Positions 18,416-27,844 of a stretch of DNA of 53,391 nucleotides are shown in pieces; the first letter of the stretch is position 1, and each line of letters opens with the position of its first letter. The DNA comes from Emiliania huxleyi CCMP1516. Taxonomy: Eukaryota > Haptophyta > Isochrysidales > Noelaerhabdaceae. The stretch is taken from the NCBI RefSeq assembly GCF_000372725.1, contig NW_005199530.1, forward strand, positions 64,377 to 117,767. Reading direction: 5' to 3'. Under the pieces are notes generated by a model. That model saw only the letters and a program-made list of their open reading frames with translations, ran no database searches and had not been told where the DNA came from. The position numbers and the translations under genes were made by a program.

Positions 18416-21400
18416 ATGCAGGGAAGGCCGGCGTATCCGGCCCCACGGTCCTACCCACCTACGCCGCCGCCCGGGCTGCCGCCGCCGCCGCCGCCGCCGC
18501 CGCCATCCGACAGCCTTGCCGAGAGGGAGGAGGAGGAGCTGCAGCGCGCCATCCGAGAGTCGCTCGAGGCTCAGCCTCCTCCGCCGGCGCGTCCTCCACC
18601 GCCCCCGACAGCAAACATGACCGAGGAGGAGCACCTCGAGTATGCGCTGTGGGCGTCCCGGCAGGCAGAGCCCGCGCCGGCCGCACGGCTCTCGTCGCCG
18701 CCGCCGCCGCCGCCGCCTTACCAGCCGCCTCGGCAGCCGCTGCCGTCCCAGCCCCAGCCGCTCCCTTACCATCCGCCTCGCCAGCACCAGCCCCCGCAGC
18801 CACCCGGCCGGCCTCTGGCAGCTCCCCTCGCGCCTCCTCCTGCGCGAGCCTCCTTTTCCTCTCCCTCGCCGCCGCAAGGGCCGCCAGCGCCAGCGCCACC
18901 GCCTCGCGCATACCACTCGCCGCCGCCGCCCGCCGATGCACCCCTCGCTTTCGCGCCCGCCACCTCCTTCCAGCCGCCTCCTCTGGCGCAGCCGCAGCCT
19001 CCGGCAGCCGCAGCCGCGCCGCGTCCCCCCGCACGGTCTGGCATTCCGGCGTCGGCCCTGGCGAGCCCGCTTGGCACGCTCCCGCCGCCGCCGCCTTTCT
19101 TTCCGCCGCGCGTCGCCCCCGCCGCCCCTCGGCCCGGGCCCGACGGCGAGCCCCCTCCGGAGGGCGGAGGAGGGGGCATCTCGTCAGACAGCCTCTCTGC
19201 CGGCGGGCTCCTCGCCTCGCGCCGCCGCTCGACCCACCAGCCGCCGAGGGTTGCAAAGCTGATCGAGATTGAGCCCGACCCGCCTCCGCCTCGGACCGGC
19301 AACCTCGCCACCCCCCTACACCCGGACACGCAGCCCTTCGCTGCAGCGGCGCCCGAGGCCGCGCGGACCTCCTCCAACGGGTCGGAGGACTTGATCTCTT
19401 TCCGAGGAGAGCAGCGCAACCCGCTCGACTGGACCGCTCAGTTTGCGACGCCCGTCTTCCCGGCCGCGGTACGCCCGGCCGCGGTACTGCCGGCCGCCAC
19501 GCACGCCACTCCGCCGCCGCAGCCGCTCCTCGCCCCCTCTCTTCCTCGCGACCTTCCGCCCCCTCCCTCGCAGCCACTCCCAGCGACGCCGCCGCACGAG
19601 ACGCCGCCGCCTCCGCCTCCGCCGCCGCCGCAACAGGCGCCGTACCCCGGCACCGCGCCTCCGCCTGCCGGCCCGAGCTGGCTTCGGAAGGGCTACCCCT
19701 CTACGGGCTACCCCGCTGCGCAGGGAGGAGGGGCGCCGCCCCCCTCCTACCCCGCCCCCCCCTCCTACCCCGGCCGCTCACCTCCCGAGGCAGCTTGCGG
19801 AGATATGGGGAGATATGGGGAGATCTCACCTCCCGCACCAGCTTGCGGCCCGCAGAGCGGCGCGGGCGGGCTAGCGGCGGCCGCGTCTGCCGGCGGCGGC
19901 TACGGCAGCCTCCCGCCCCCCCCCGGCGTCCGCAACAGCTTTCCAATCGCTCCGTCGGCCGCGCCGGTCTCGCCTCGCGCGCTGGCTGCTGACGCGCCGC
20001 CGCGCTCCGCTGCCGCGCCGAACGAGCTGCCGCCCGAACGTGACGCTGGTCCGGCGGACGGGACGCCGGTCTGGCTCCGCTCCGCCGGCAGGGCGCTCGG
20101 CGCGACCCCCGCCGAGCCTGCTTCGGGGCGAGAGGCTCCTGCCGGCCGGCGGGTTGCGGAGGTCGAGGCGCTCCTCTCGTACGGAAAGGTCGAGCAGGCT
20201 GTGGCGGCGGGCTGGCGCGGCGGAGAGGCGGAGCGAGCGCTCGTCCACCACGGAAGCCCTGCCCACTCCACGCTCGAGCTCTACCTGCAGCCCGCCTCGG
20301 AGCCGGGCTTGTCGCTGAGCGACCGCCGCGGCGTCGCCCTTGTCGAGTCGGTCGAGCAGGGCTCGGAGGCGGCGGCGGCGGGGCTCAGGCGCGGCGACGT
20401 GGTTTGCGCGGTGGACGGCGAGCCGCTCTACACGTGCGAGGCTGTGTCCGAGGCGGTGCTCTCCGCCTCCCTCGCGCAGCGGTACGGCCCTTCCCTCGCG
20501 CTGCTGGTGAGGCGGCCAGCGCGCCCAAAGCACAAGAGGGCCGCCCCCCTCTGGCAGCGCGAGGCGGCGGCGAGTGAGCTGCAGGCGGCGTGGCGCGCGG
20601 CGCGCGGCCGTCTGCCCGATCCACCGCCGCCGGCACCGCCTCCCACGCCGGCGCCGGTGCAGCCGCCCGCACCGCCCACTCCCGCTACACCGCCCGCTGC
20701 ACCTCTCGTCCCTTCAGCCGCGCCGGCGGCCCGCCCCTCCTCTACGGCCGCGGAGCTCGCGGCGCGCGCAGCGAAGCTCTCGCAGACGCCCGTGCTGGCG
20801 CCGGGAGAGGAAGAGCTCGAGGAGGCGCCGCAGTTGGCACCGTTGCCCCCGCCGATGCTTTCCGGGAGGAGCGAGGAGGGCAGCGCCGAGGAGGGCGGCT
20901 CAGCTTTGGGAGGGGAAGAGGTGGAGGAGAGGGCAGCGGAGGAAGCGCTTGCGGCGGAGGCGGCAGCGGAGGAGGAGGAGCCTGCGGGGCCCGCATCGGA
21001 GGTGGAGGGCGTGGTGGTGGTGGTGGAGGAGGAGGAGCAGGAGGGCGGCGGCGCTGGTTGCGCACTGGAGTCCGTCCGTGCTTCGGGCGGGGAGGCGTCG
21101 CGGGGAGAGCGGTCGCCGGCGAGGGAAGCGGCTGCGGCGGTGGCTGCGGCGGCGGTGGCTGCAGCGGCGGCGGCAGCGATAGCTTTTGAGGCGGCGGCGG
21201 TGGAGGCGGAGGAGGCGGTGGAGGCGGAGGAGGCGGAGGAGGCGGAGGAGGCGGAGGAGGCGGAGGGGCTGGCAGCGGGTCCACCGGCGGAGTCCTCTGG
21301 GCAGGGGGCGAGGGGCTCGTTGGGAGAGGGCGGCAGGGAGGAGGAGGGCAGCACGGAGGAGGGCAGCGCGGGCGCCGGGGCGCCGCTAGCCGCTGCGCCC

Positions 21401-23017
21401 TCGTCGCCCTTCGAAGGCGGCGCCCCGCCGACGCTCCGCCGCAGCGACTCTGGCTCGACCCTCTACTCGGAGACGGGATCCGTCACGTCCTCCTGCGCCG
21501 ACGGCCGGCGGGGAGGGAGCCGTGCCGACTCGCGAGCCGCCGCGCGGGTGGAGCGCGAGGCGATGCGAGCGCGGCTTCAGCACGAGGTGTCGCTGCGGCA
21601 GGCGGCCAGCATCGAGGAGAAGCAGCGGCGGAGCGAGGCGCGCGCCGCAGCCGCGGCCGAGCGCGCGCGCAACTCGCGGCACCGGGGCGAGGAGCGCGAG
21701 GGAGAGCGGCGCGCCGCGGCGGCGTTTGTGGAGCAGGCGTCGGTCGTCTTGGACGAGCTCGACGCCGCCGTCGCCGCCCCGTCAGCTGAGTCGCGCGGGG
21801 AGGCGGCCGCGGGCAGGGCTCATTCGGGAGGGGACAAGGCGGCGGCTCCGCAGGCTGGCACGGCGGCGCACCTCCGGCAGCCGAGCGAAGAGGCTGCCGC
21901 GGCGCGGGTGATGGCGGCGGCGAGGGCAGAGCTAGCGCACGCGGCTGCGGCGGCGGAGGAGGCGGAGGCGGAGGAGCGGCACGCCATTACGCCCGCGCCG
22001 GCAGACCCGCCATCCCCGGTGGCCGCGGCGCGCGATGCGGAGGCGGACGACGCAGGCGGCGCGGCGGCCGCTGCGGCTGCGGCGGCGGCGGCTGCGGCGG
22101 CAACGGCGGCGGCGGCAGCTGCGGCGGCGGCGGCGGCGACCACCGAGGTGGCGCAGCCGCCGACCACGCCGGGCGGCCCGCGGCCCGCGGCGGCGAGGGG
22201 CGGGTTCCTCGGCGCTTTCTTTGGGCAGCGAGCGGCGCCCGCCATCGCGTCTCTGGGGGCGAGCGGCCAGGCGGCGAGAGGGAGCGTCGGCGGTGCGGCT
22301 GGCGAGGCGGCGAGGGCGCCCCAAGAGCGGGGGGGCGAGGGGGCGGCGGGGCAGGGCGTGGGCGGGATGTCGGAGGAGGAGGCGCTCGCCCTCGCCCTCG
22401 CTAACTCGATGGAGAGCTCGCCGCCGCCGCCGCCGACGGCGTCGCCCGAGGCGATGAGCGAGGAGGAGCAGCTCGCGTATGCCCTTTCCCTCTCGGCAGC
22501 AGCGGACGTTGGGCCGCCCGCCGCCGCCGCGAACGGCGCTTCCGAGGACGAGGCCTTGGCGTGGGCGCTTCAGGAGTCGCTCAACGCAGAGGCGGCCGCG
22601 CAGCCCGGCGGCGGGGGGGCGCCTCCCGCCGCCCCGCCGGCGGGGCTACGCGTGGTCGTCACCGGCGCGGCGGAGGTCTCTGCGGGCGGGCGCGGGGACA
22701 CGCACATGGTCTACTCGCTCGAGGTGGAGGGGCAGCGGAGGCCGGCCCGCACGTGCACGCGCCGCTTCTCCGCCTTCGTCGAGCTGCTCAACCGGCTCGG
22801 GCGCGAGGCGCCGGGCGAGCGAGTCTCGCGAGAGGCGCGCGGCTGCGTCGACGGGTGGAAGACGCGGCTGCTCGTCGAGAAGCGGCACGCGGGCAGGGGC
22901 GCAAAGGCGCCGGCCATCGTGTCGGCGCGCGTCGCGCTGCTGCAGCGCATGCTAGACGAGCTCCTCGCTTTCCCCGAGATCTGCTCCTCCGCCCCGCTGG
23001 CGGCCTTCTTGGCGTAG
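18416..23017 (+). CDS. Giant ubiquitin-interacting PDZ-PX adaptor protein
   Basis: 1533 aa from ATG 18416 (MQGRPAYPAP); the frame is open upstream but leaderless. In order: Pro-rich N-terminus; ubiquitin-interacting motifs at about 38-53 (EEEELQRAIRESLEAQ) and 70-85 (EEEHLEYALWASRQ); a long Pro-rich stretch; a PDZ-like domain at about 610-700 (GVALVESVEQGSEAAAAGLR, RGDVVCAVDGEPL) with an IQ-like helix after it; Glu/Ala coiled coils; three more UIMs at about 1317, 1345 and 1374 (MSEEEALALALANS, MSEEEQLAYALSLS, SEDEALAWALQESL); and a C-terminal PX domain (about 1410-1525, CTRRFSAFVELLNRL). UIMs bind ubiquitin and PX binds phosphoinositides, so an endosomal cargo-sorting role is inferred. No intron is needed. 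A 48-bp duplication with GATATGGGGA adds 16 in-frame residues near residue 461. Confidence 0.75.
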   Translation: MQGRPAYPAPRSYPPTPPPGLPPPPPPPPPSDSLAEREEEELQRAIRESLEAQPPPPARPPPPPTANMTEEEHLEYALWASRQAEPAPAARLSSPPPPPPPYQPPRQPLPSQPQPLPYHPPRQHQPPQPPGRPLAAPLAPPPARASFSSPSPPQGPPAPAPPPRAYHSPPPPADAPLAFAPATSFQPPPLAQPQPPAAAAAPRPPARSGIPASALASPLGTLPPPPPFFPPRVAPAAPRPGPDGEPPPEGGGGGISSDSLSAGGLLASRRRSTHQPPRVAKLIEIEPDPPPPRTGNLATPLHPDTQPFAAAAPEAARTSSNGSEDLISFRGEQRNPLDWTAQFATPVFPAAVRPAAVLPAATHATPPPQPLLAPSLPRDLPPPPSQPLPATPPHETPPPPPPPPPQQAPYPGTAPPPAGPSWLRKGYPSTGYPAAQGGGAPPPSYPAPPSYPGRSPPEAACGDMGRYGEISPPAPACGPQSGAGGLAAAASAGGGYGSLPPPPGVRNSFPIAPSAAPVSPRALAADAPPRSAAAPNELPPERDAGPADGTPVWLRSAGRALGATPAEPASGREAPAGRRVAEVEALLSYGKVEQAVAAGWRGGEAERALVHHGSPAHSTLELYLQPASEPGLSLSDRRGVALVESVEQGSEAAAAGLRRGDVVCAVDGEPLYTCEAVSEAVLSASLAQRYGPSLALLVRRPARPKHKRAAPLWQREAAASELQAAWRAARGRLPDPPPPAPPPTPAPVQPPAPPTPATPPAAPLVPSAAPAARPSSTAAELAARAAKLSQTPVLAPGEEELEEAPQLAPLPPPMLSGRSEEGSAEEGGSALGGEEVEERAAEEALAAEAAAEEEEPAGPASEVEGVVVVVEEEEQEGGGAGCALESVRASGGEASRGERSPAREAAAAVAAAAVAAAAAAAIAFEAAAVEAEEAVEAEEAEEAEEAEEAEGLAAGPPAESSGQGARGSLGEGGREEEGSTEEGSAGAGAPLAAAPSSPFEGGAPPTLRRSDSGSTLYSETGSVTSSCADGRRGGSRADSRAAARVEREAMRARLQHEVSLRQAASIEEKQRRSEARAAAAAERARNSRHRGEEREGERRAAAAFVEQASVVLDELDAAVAAPSAESRGEAAAGRAHSGGDKAAAPQAGTAAHLRQPSEEAAAARVMAAARAELAHAAAAAEEAEAEERHAITPAPADPPSPVAAARDAEADDAGGAAAAAAAAAAAAAATAAAAAAAAAAATTEVAQPPTTPGGPRPAAARGGFLGAFFGQRAAPAIASLGASGQAARGSVGGAAGEAARAPQERGGEGAAGQGVGGMSEEEALALALANSMESSPPPPPTASPEAMSEEEQLAYALSLSAAADVGPPAAAANGASEDEALAWALQESLNAEAAAQPGGGGAPPAAPPAGLRVVVTGAAEVSAGGRGDTHMVYSLEVEGQRRPARTCTRRFSAFVELLNRLGREAPGERVSREARGCVDGWKTRLLVEKRHAGRGAKAPAIVSARVALLQRMLDELLAFPEICSSAPLAAFLA
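19777..19848 (+). repeat. In-frame 48-bp duplication with AGATATGGGG repeat
   Basis: CTCACCTCCCGAGGCAGCTT (19777) recurs with three changes at 19825. Between the copies is AGATATGGGGAGATATGGGG plus AGAT. The insert is translated as GDMGRYGEIS in the open frame. It is the same element type as in U2AF2 intron 1. Confidence 0.8.
21184..21272 (+). repeat. GGAGGCGGA trinucleotide-type tract (Glu-Ala repeat)
   Basis: Encodes EEAEEAEEAEEAEEAEG inside the giant UIM/PX protein. Slippage-prone coding repeat. Confidence 0.8.
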
Positions 23018-23425
23018 CGCGCAGTGCGCGCATGTGGATGTGCGGCACGGCGCGAGTTTGTGGGTAGTGGTTCTCGTGACATGATTTTGTCGTCGTGTGG
23101 TCTTTTCGTGTGGGCGATGGTGATCGGGCTACGGTTTAAGTGCCAGCACTTCACGCGTCACCGTCAGCCGAGACAGCCCGCTGCGCGCTGGAAACCTCAG
23201 GCCGGTCGCCCGCGCGCGCATATGAACTTGACACAAGTCCTCCGAGCAAAGGCGTTCGAAATCATCCTGCTCGACTCTCGTCGAATATCAGTCAAGGACG
23301 GCCCAGTCAACCGCGCCGCCACGGAGACCATCTCCCCTGTCAGCTCCCGTGCCCCTCGCCTGCTTGTGACCTCTCCGTCCCGCGTCATATTCGGGCCTAG
23401 CACCGCCGCCCTGGCTCCTCCAGGC

Positions 23426-24021
23426 TCATCCCCCTCCTCTCACCGCCCCTCTCTGCCAGCTATCTCTCATCTCCCTCGCCCGCTTGCCCGCCAGTATGGC
23501 GCGCTCCTCTGCCAGAGCGGCCTCCCGATCCCTCACCGCCGGCTGCTGTTGCTCCCCTGCCGGCTCGAGCGAGGCCGACGGCGCCTCGAGGGCGGCGGCA
23601 GAGGGCGGCTCCAGCGCCTGCTTCGAGAGCCACTGCTGCCACTCGACGGGTACCTATGCACCATACGTGGTCCATCGCGACTGTCACCGCCCGCCACAGG
23701 CAGAACAGCGCGCACATGCGAGGGATGGTACTCCGCCGTATCGTAGTCGTCTGGGAAAACCACCTCGCGGACCTCGCCTGCTGCCGCTCCGCCGTGCGTG
23801 CGGACCGCGGCCGGGATGACGAAGTATCGGTTGCCACGATCGTCGGTGCCGACCAGCCTTCGGCCTGAGCGGACTCCGGCCCGCGGTGTTCGTATCGAAT
23901 CGCGAAGCCGCTCAAATAGCGAGCGCTCGTCCGGCGCCGCCCCAGAGCAGCGGCGCGCAGCCAGCGCCGTGCCGCGCGAGCTGAGCCGAGGAACCGAGGA
24001 TGTCGCGACCAGGCGCAGCAT
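23426..24021 (-). CDS. Complex I assembly factor / B17.2-like protein (NDUFAF2/NDUFA12 family)
   Basis: Inferred CDS is complement(join(23426..23653, 23716..24021)), 177 aa. The N-terminus MLRLVATSSVPRLSSRGTAL is a basic, acid-poor mitochondrial presequence. The family core follows: RRLVGTDDRGNRYFVI, then DDYDTAEYHPSH spliced to VPVEWQQWLSKQ, matching the conserved LVG.D..GN.YYE ... P.EW..WL pattern of B17.2-type subunits and the assembly factor mimitin. The extended Ala/Glu/Gln-rich C-terminus favours the NDUFAF2 (mimitin) side. The 62-bp GT-AG intron 23654-23715 joins at SH|VP; without it the tail is Arg-rich nonsense. The protein acts in the mitochondrial inner membrane during NADH dehydrogenase assembly. 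Confidence 0.75.
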
Positions 24022-24706
24022 CGCTCCTACGTACGTAGGGAATCGACTGCGCGGGTAGCTGCTCTGACAGCTGCTCTATGAGGCGAAGCGAACTCGCGAC
24101 CAAGCTGCCTGCGGGCTTCTGTACAAAACACGCACACCCACGCCCGCCCCACCCAGTCAGCGGACAGCGGACCCAGCTGGGTTCCGGCTCCTTTAGGGGG
24201 TCATTTTTCCACGGTTAGACCCTATGCAATAGGTAGGTAGGTCCGGTTTTGACCGCCCCAGAGGGCCCCGCAATAGGTAGGTAGGTGGTGGTGGTGGTGG
24301 GGGGGGGGGGAAGTAGGTGCAATGTCGTTGACGAGGTAGTCCTCCCCCCCCACCGGAACACCTGCCCAAGGTCCGTCGAGCCAATTAGTCGTTCAGCCAG
24401 TCCCCGCACTTCCCGTGCCTGCACTGGCCTGTAGCTGGCTGTGAGCGACAGACCGATCGCCCTCAGTTCCGCCAGGACCGCCTTTTCGCCCGCCACCGTG
24501 GCCTCACGATCCCTCTCGGCTTCTCGGATCGCGTTCTGTCGGAGTCTTACCCTGTCTGCTGCCGGCACGAATCTCTCCGGGCTGTCTCGAGCCCTTCCTG
24601 GCATGATCCGCGTCGGGGGAGGCCGATCCACTGCTGTCGCCCCGGCTCGGGACGTGCTCGCCCGTTGCGACGGTTGCTCCCCCCTCGCCTCCAGCACGTC
24701 CCCTTG
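24022..24706. other. Repeat-rich spacer with a minus-strand ORF fragment
   Basis: AATAGGTAGGTAGGT occurs twice (24228 and 24272), followed by GGTGGTGGT and G12. A minus frame at about 24340-24700 reads protein-like (NAIREAERDREATVAGEKAV, LAELRAIGLSLTASY) but has no start, is cut off by the microsatellite and matches no family I know. It may be an element fragment upstream of the LINE-like tail. Confidence 0.35.
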
Positions 24707-25180
24707 CCGAAAGAAAGAAAGAAAAGTGATAACCCAAAGGAGGGATGGGAGAACGGCACGCCGCCACCACACAGGGATTTTAAGGAGAGGGGTGTGGTGC
24801 GCTAGCCGTCGCCCACCCTTGGGCGTCCGCCTCTTCCTATCTCACTTCGCAGTCTCTCTCCGATTCTCGCTGCAACCTTCGTGCCACCTCGCGATCTCCC
24901 CCTTCTCGTTGTGCTCTCCCTTGTCGCTTCTTCCTCTGTCGCGTCGCTCTCCTCTGCCTCGTTCTGCGCCGCCGCCGCCGCCTGCCGTTCCCTTGTTCTC
25001 TCGGCTTCTTTCGCCTTTCGGCGCAGCTCCGCCCTCCTTGCTGCATATCCTGGCCCCTCGAGTCTATCGAGCTCCCCTCGCGCAAGGACGACATTTCTGA
25101 CTCCCACTCCGATCATTTGCCGCCAAGTCATATCGTTGCTCAGGTCCACTCTCTCTTCGAACACTTGTGCCTTCACCCTG
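24707..25180 (-). mobile_element. 5'-truncated LINE-like copy
   Basis: Minus orientation, (CTTT)n tail at 24707-24724. The frame 24802-25176 encodes DMTWRQMIGVGVRNVVLARG through GGTKVAARIGERLRSEIGRG and PRVGDG. It is closest to the 45153 copy. The 5' end breaks near 25180, where unrelated CAG/CAC-rich DNA begins. Confidence 0.65.
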
Positions 25181-25780
25181 GGGTGTCGACGGGCCCCCGG
25201 GGGCGACGGGGGTGCTCTCCGGCCGCGGCGGCCGAAAACGGGGACCCACCGCTGCCGCCCGCGACGCCGCCCGCCGCGTCAGATTGTCACGACGCGCGCA
25301 TCGAGTCGCGTCGGAGAGCCGCGCCGCACCAGCAGCAGCATCTGCACCAGCAGCAGCAGCAGCAGCACCACCACCACCACCAGAGTAAGAAGCGCACCTG
25401 CCCGACGCCGCCCGCCGCGTCAGATGCTCGCGACGCGCTCGTCGAGCCCAGTCGCAGAGCCGCGCCGCGCCAGCAGCAGCATGTCCACCAGCAGCAGCAC
25501 CATCACCACCACCAGCAGCAACAGAGACATGCAGTGCAGGCGCAGAAGCGCTCGCAGAGCGGCGCGCAGCGCCGCGCACGCCACGCTGCGGACCGTCGGA
25601 CGAGCGCAGCGTACGTCGGCGGCGAGCCGCGTCGCCAGCCGTCTCGCGAGAGAGCGGCGCCGCCGCGTGCGCGCAGCAGCCGCCGCGGCAGAGGCGAGCC
25701 GCGACGACGTCCGTACAACGGATAACTGCCATTCGCGGTTCACATCAACAGGGGCCAGCCAGTCAACAGACCCCCTATCC
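25181..25780. repeat. Low-complexity CAG/CAC-rich tandem duplication
   Basis: Two imperfect units of about 145 bp (near 25255 and 25400), each with CGCCCGCCGCGTCAGAT, CGTCGGAGAGCCGCGCCGC-type sequence and CAGCAGCAG/CACCACCAC runs. Frames on both strands are Gln/His- or Ala/Arg-rich. I see no evidence for a gene. Confidence 0.5.
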
Positions 25781-25843
25781 GGCTAGGAGCCGGAACCCTG
25801 TCGCCGGCGTGGCTTGGTGGGCGCTGGCCCAACACATACATAA

Positions 25844-26534
25844 ATGTCCCTGCACTCCATCGACCCGAGCAACCTCGACTGGACGACGCTGCTCGTCACT
25901 CTGGGCGCGGGGCTGGCCGCTGCCACGTACTTCCATCGCTGCGTCTATCGTGGCGTGCCGCCGGCACTTCCGCCGCCAGGCGGACTGCAAACCAAGGGGA
26001 CGGTGCAGCTCGAGAGAGGGGACGTCGGAGGGGAGGAGGAGGTATCGCCCTCCGAGCGTCAGAGCGCAAGAGAGACGGTGCGCATCTGCACCGCCGAGCC
26101 GGCTTGACACGGTAGGTCAAGCGCGACTATGGCCGGGCGCTCGCTGCGGGCGGGATCCACTTGCTGGTGCCTCCTGCACCGCCGGCAGCGCTGCCACCGC
26201 CCGCCGACGGCGGCGACCGGGAGGCGGCCTTCGAGGCGGCTCTGGCAAAGGCGTGCGGCGGCGAGGCGCTAAGCGAGGCCACGATGGTGCGGCTGCGTGC
26301 GATGCTCTCTGTCTCTCCCGCGGTGCTCGCAGCACACCGAGTGCCGTCCCACCCTGCCCCGCACGCGGCTGAGGCGGCCCTCCGGCCCTGCAGGTGTCTC
26401 TGCTCCTCAAGCTCCAGTGCGCGCCCGCGCTCCAGTCCCACCGCTTCATCGTCGTCCTGCCGCGTCGGTGGCGACAGCCGGAGCGCGCGCGTGCGAGTGC
26501 TCACTGTCGTCCTGCTGCCCAGCCCGGCGACAGG
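25844..26534 (+). CDS. Small membrane protein, truncated by assembly gap
   Basis: ATG 25844 opens MSLHSIDPSNLDWTTLLVTL, with a hydrophobic segment LLVTLGAGLAAATYFHRCVY (about residues 16-36) that predicts a signal anchor. The first frame stops at 26105. Downstream, a protein-like reading resumes at about 26130 (DYGRALAAGGIHLLVPPAPP ... SEATMVRLRAMLSVSPAVLA). It shifts frame again at an AGGTGTCTC boundary near 26393 (SLLLKLQCAPALQSHRFIVV). That suggests exons joined across short introns whose limits I cannot fix. It runs into the gap at 26535. Family unknown. Confidence 0.45.
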
Positions 26535-26634
26535 NNNNNNNNNNNNNNNNNNNNNNNNNNNNNNNNNNNNNNNNNNNNNNNNNNNNNNNNNNNNNNNNNN
26601 NNNNNNNNNNNNNNNNNNNNNNNNNNNNNNNNNN
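26535..26634. other. Assembly gap, 100 N
   Basis: Round-number run of N; size is probably nominal. It interrupts the gene starting at 25844. Confidence 0.95.
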
Positions 26635-26703
26635 GTTTCACCCCCCCCCCCCCCAGACCACCTCCAATATTTTTTGCCCGGCGAAGTTTTTGCCTCAACC
26701 GAC

Positions 26704-26940
26704 CGACCCGCCCGCGGTGCCGCGCCTCGCCCCTCGAGAGCAATCTCCTTCTCCACGTCCGCCCCCGGGGCGACGGCGCACCTCTTCCCTGCACCTCTTC
26801 CCCGCCGGTACGAGGTTCAAGAGAATAGAAGGGAATGCGCGGCTCCGCAGGTACGAGGTTCGTGCCGTCGGTCCGGGGGCGGACGTGGAGAAGGAGATTG
26901 CTCTCGAGGTGCGAGGCGCTGCACCGCGGGCGGTACGCCC
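26704..26940. repeat. Inverted repeat, about 65-bp arms
   Basis: CGAGAGCAATCTCCTTCTCC (left) reappears as GGAGAAGGAGATTGCTCTCG (right, about 26889), with flanking homology out to GCGGTGCCGCGCCT / AGGCGCTGCACCGC. Between the arms, GGTACGAGGTTC-type words occur twice. Possible hairpin or foldback remnant right after the gap. Confidence 0.6.
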
Positions 26941-27475
26941 GTACGAGCCACACACTCGCCCGCCACACACCCTCGCAGGTGCCCCGCTGGTGCGCGGACG
27001 AAACGACGAGTAGCGACGCCATGGGCAGACAGGCCGCGGCGTGACAGCGGTACTAGATGGAGGGGGAGAAGGGAGAAGCCGGGACGCGGTGGCCATGACA
27101 CACTGGCCGGGCGCGACAAAGGTCAGCTAAACGAGCGGCACGCACGCCGCCGCGCGCCGCCACTCCACACACGTGTGTGCGCGCGGGTCGTCACGGTCCT
27201 CGGTCGCGCGCGTCGAGCGGGGACAGCGGACACCCCCGGCTCGTCCCCCCCTGATAACTGTGTCGTGCAGCATAGAGGCAGCATAGGGTGTTGTGTTTGT
27301 TGTCGTATGCGACGTACCAACGCACACACGCATTCTCCCGACGCTGCGCGAAGACCGAAGTGGCGTGCGGAGAGAGCCGGCGGAGCGTGGTCTGGAGAGT
27401 GTGCACAGTGTCTCTCGACTCTCGTCTCTCGACCCCCACCTGCCACCCTCCGCCGCCACCGAACGCGAAACGGCG
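26941..27475. other. No gene identified
   Basis: Moderate GC and short frames on both strands. It lies downstream of the SPT20-like gene (minus), so may hold its 3' UTR. Confidence 0.4.
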
Positions 27476-27762
27476 TCACACTGAACGGTCTCCAGTGAGA
27501 GCACTGAGTGGGTGGTGTACGTCCTCGTACGGCGTGCGCTCGAGCAGCTTCGTCAGCCCCATAGCCGCTTCTGCCCGTGCCGCTGGCCCGGGAGTGGCTG
27601 CACAAGCGGGTGGCCTGGCGAGTCGCCTACTCTCACCCCAAACCTCACTCAACGGCCCTAAAGTGGTCAAGGAGAGAGCGGCGAGCGGCGCGCCAGTCTG
27701 CCCAAGGCGCATGCCCGAGCACATCGGCTGCTGGACCGCCACGGCCTCCTTGTGCTTCCGGA

Positions 27763-27844
<82 letters not shown>

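Noticed and set aside
18459..19577. 372-aa minus frame and 18193-19272 plus frame
   Set aside because: Shadows of the Pro-rich part of the UIM/PX gene.
26127..27022. Frames on both strands across the first gap
   Set aside because: Continuity through N is arbitrary and the similarity between strands comes from the inverted repeat.
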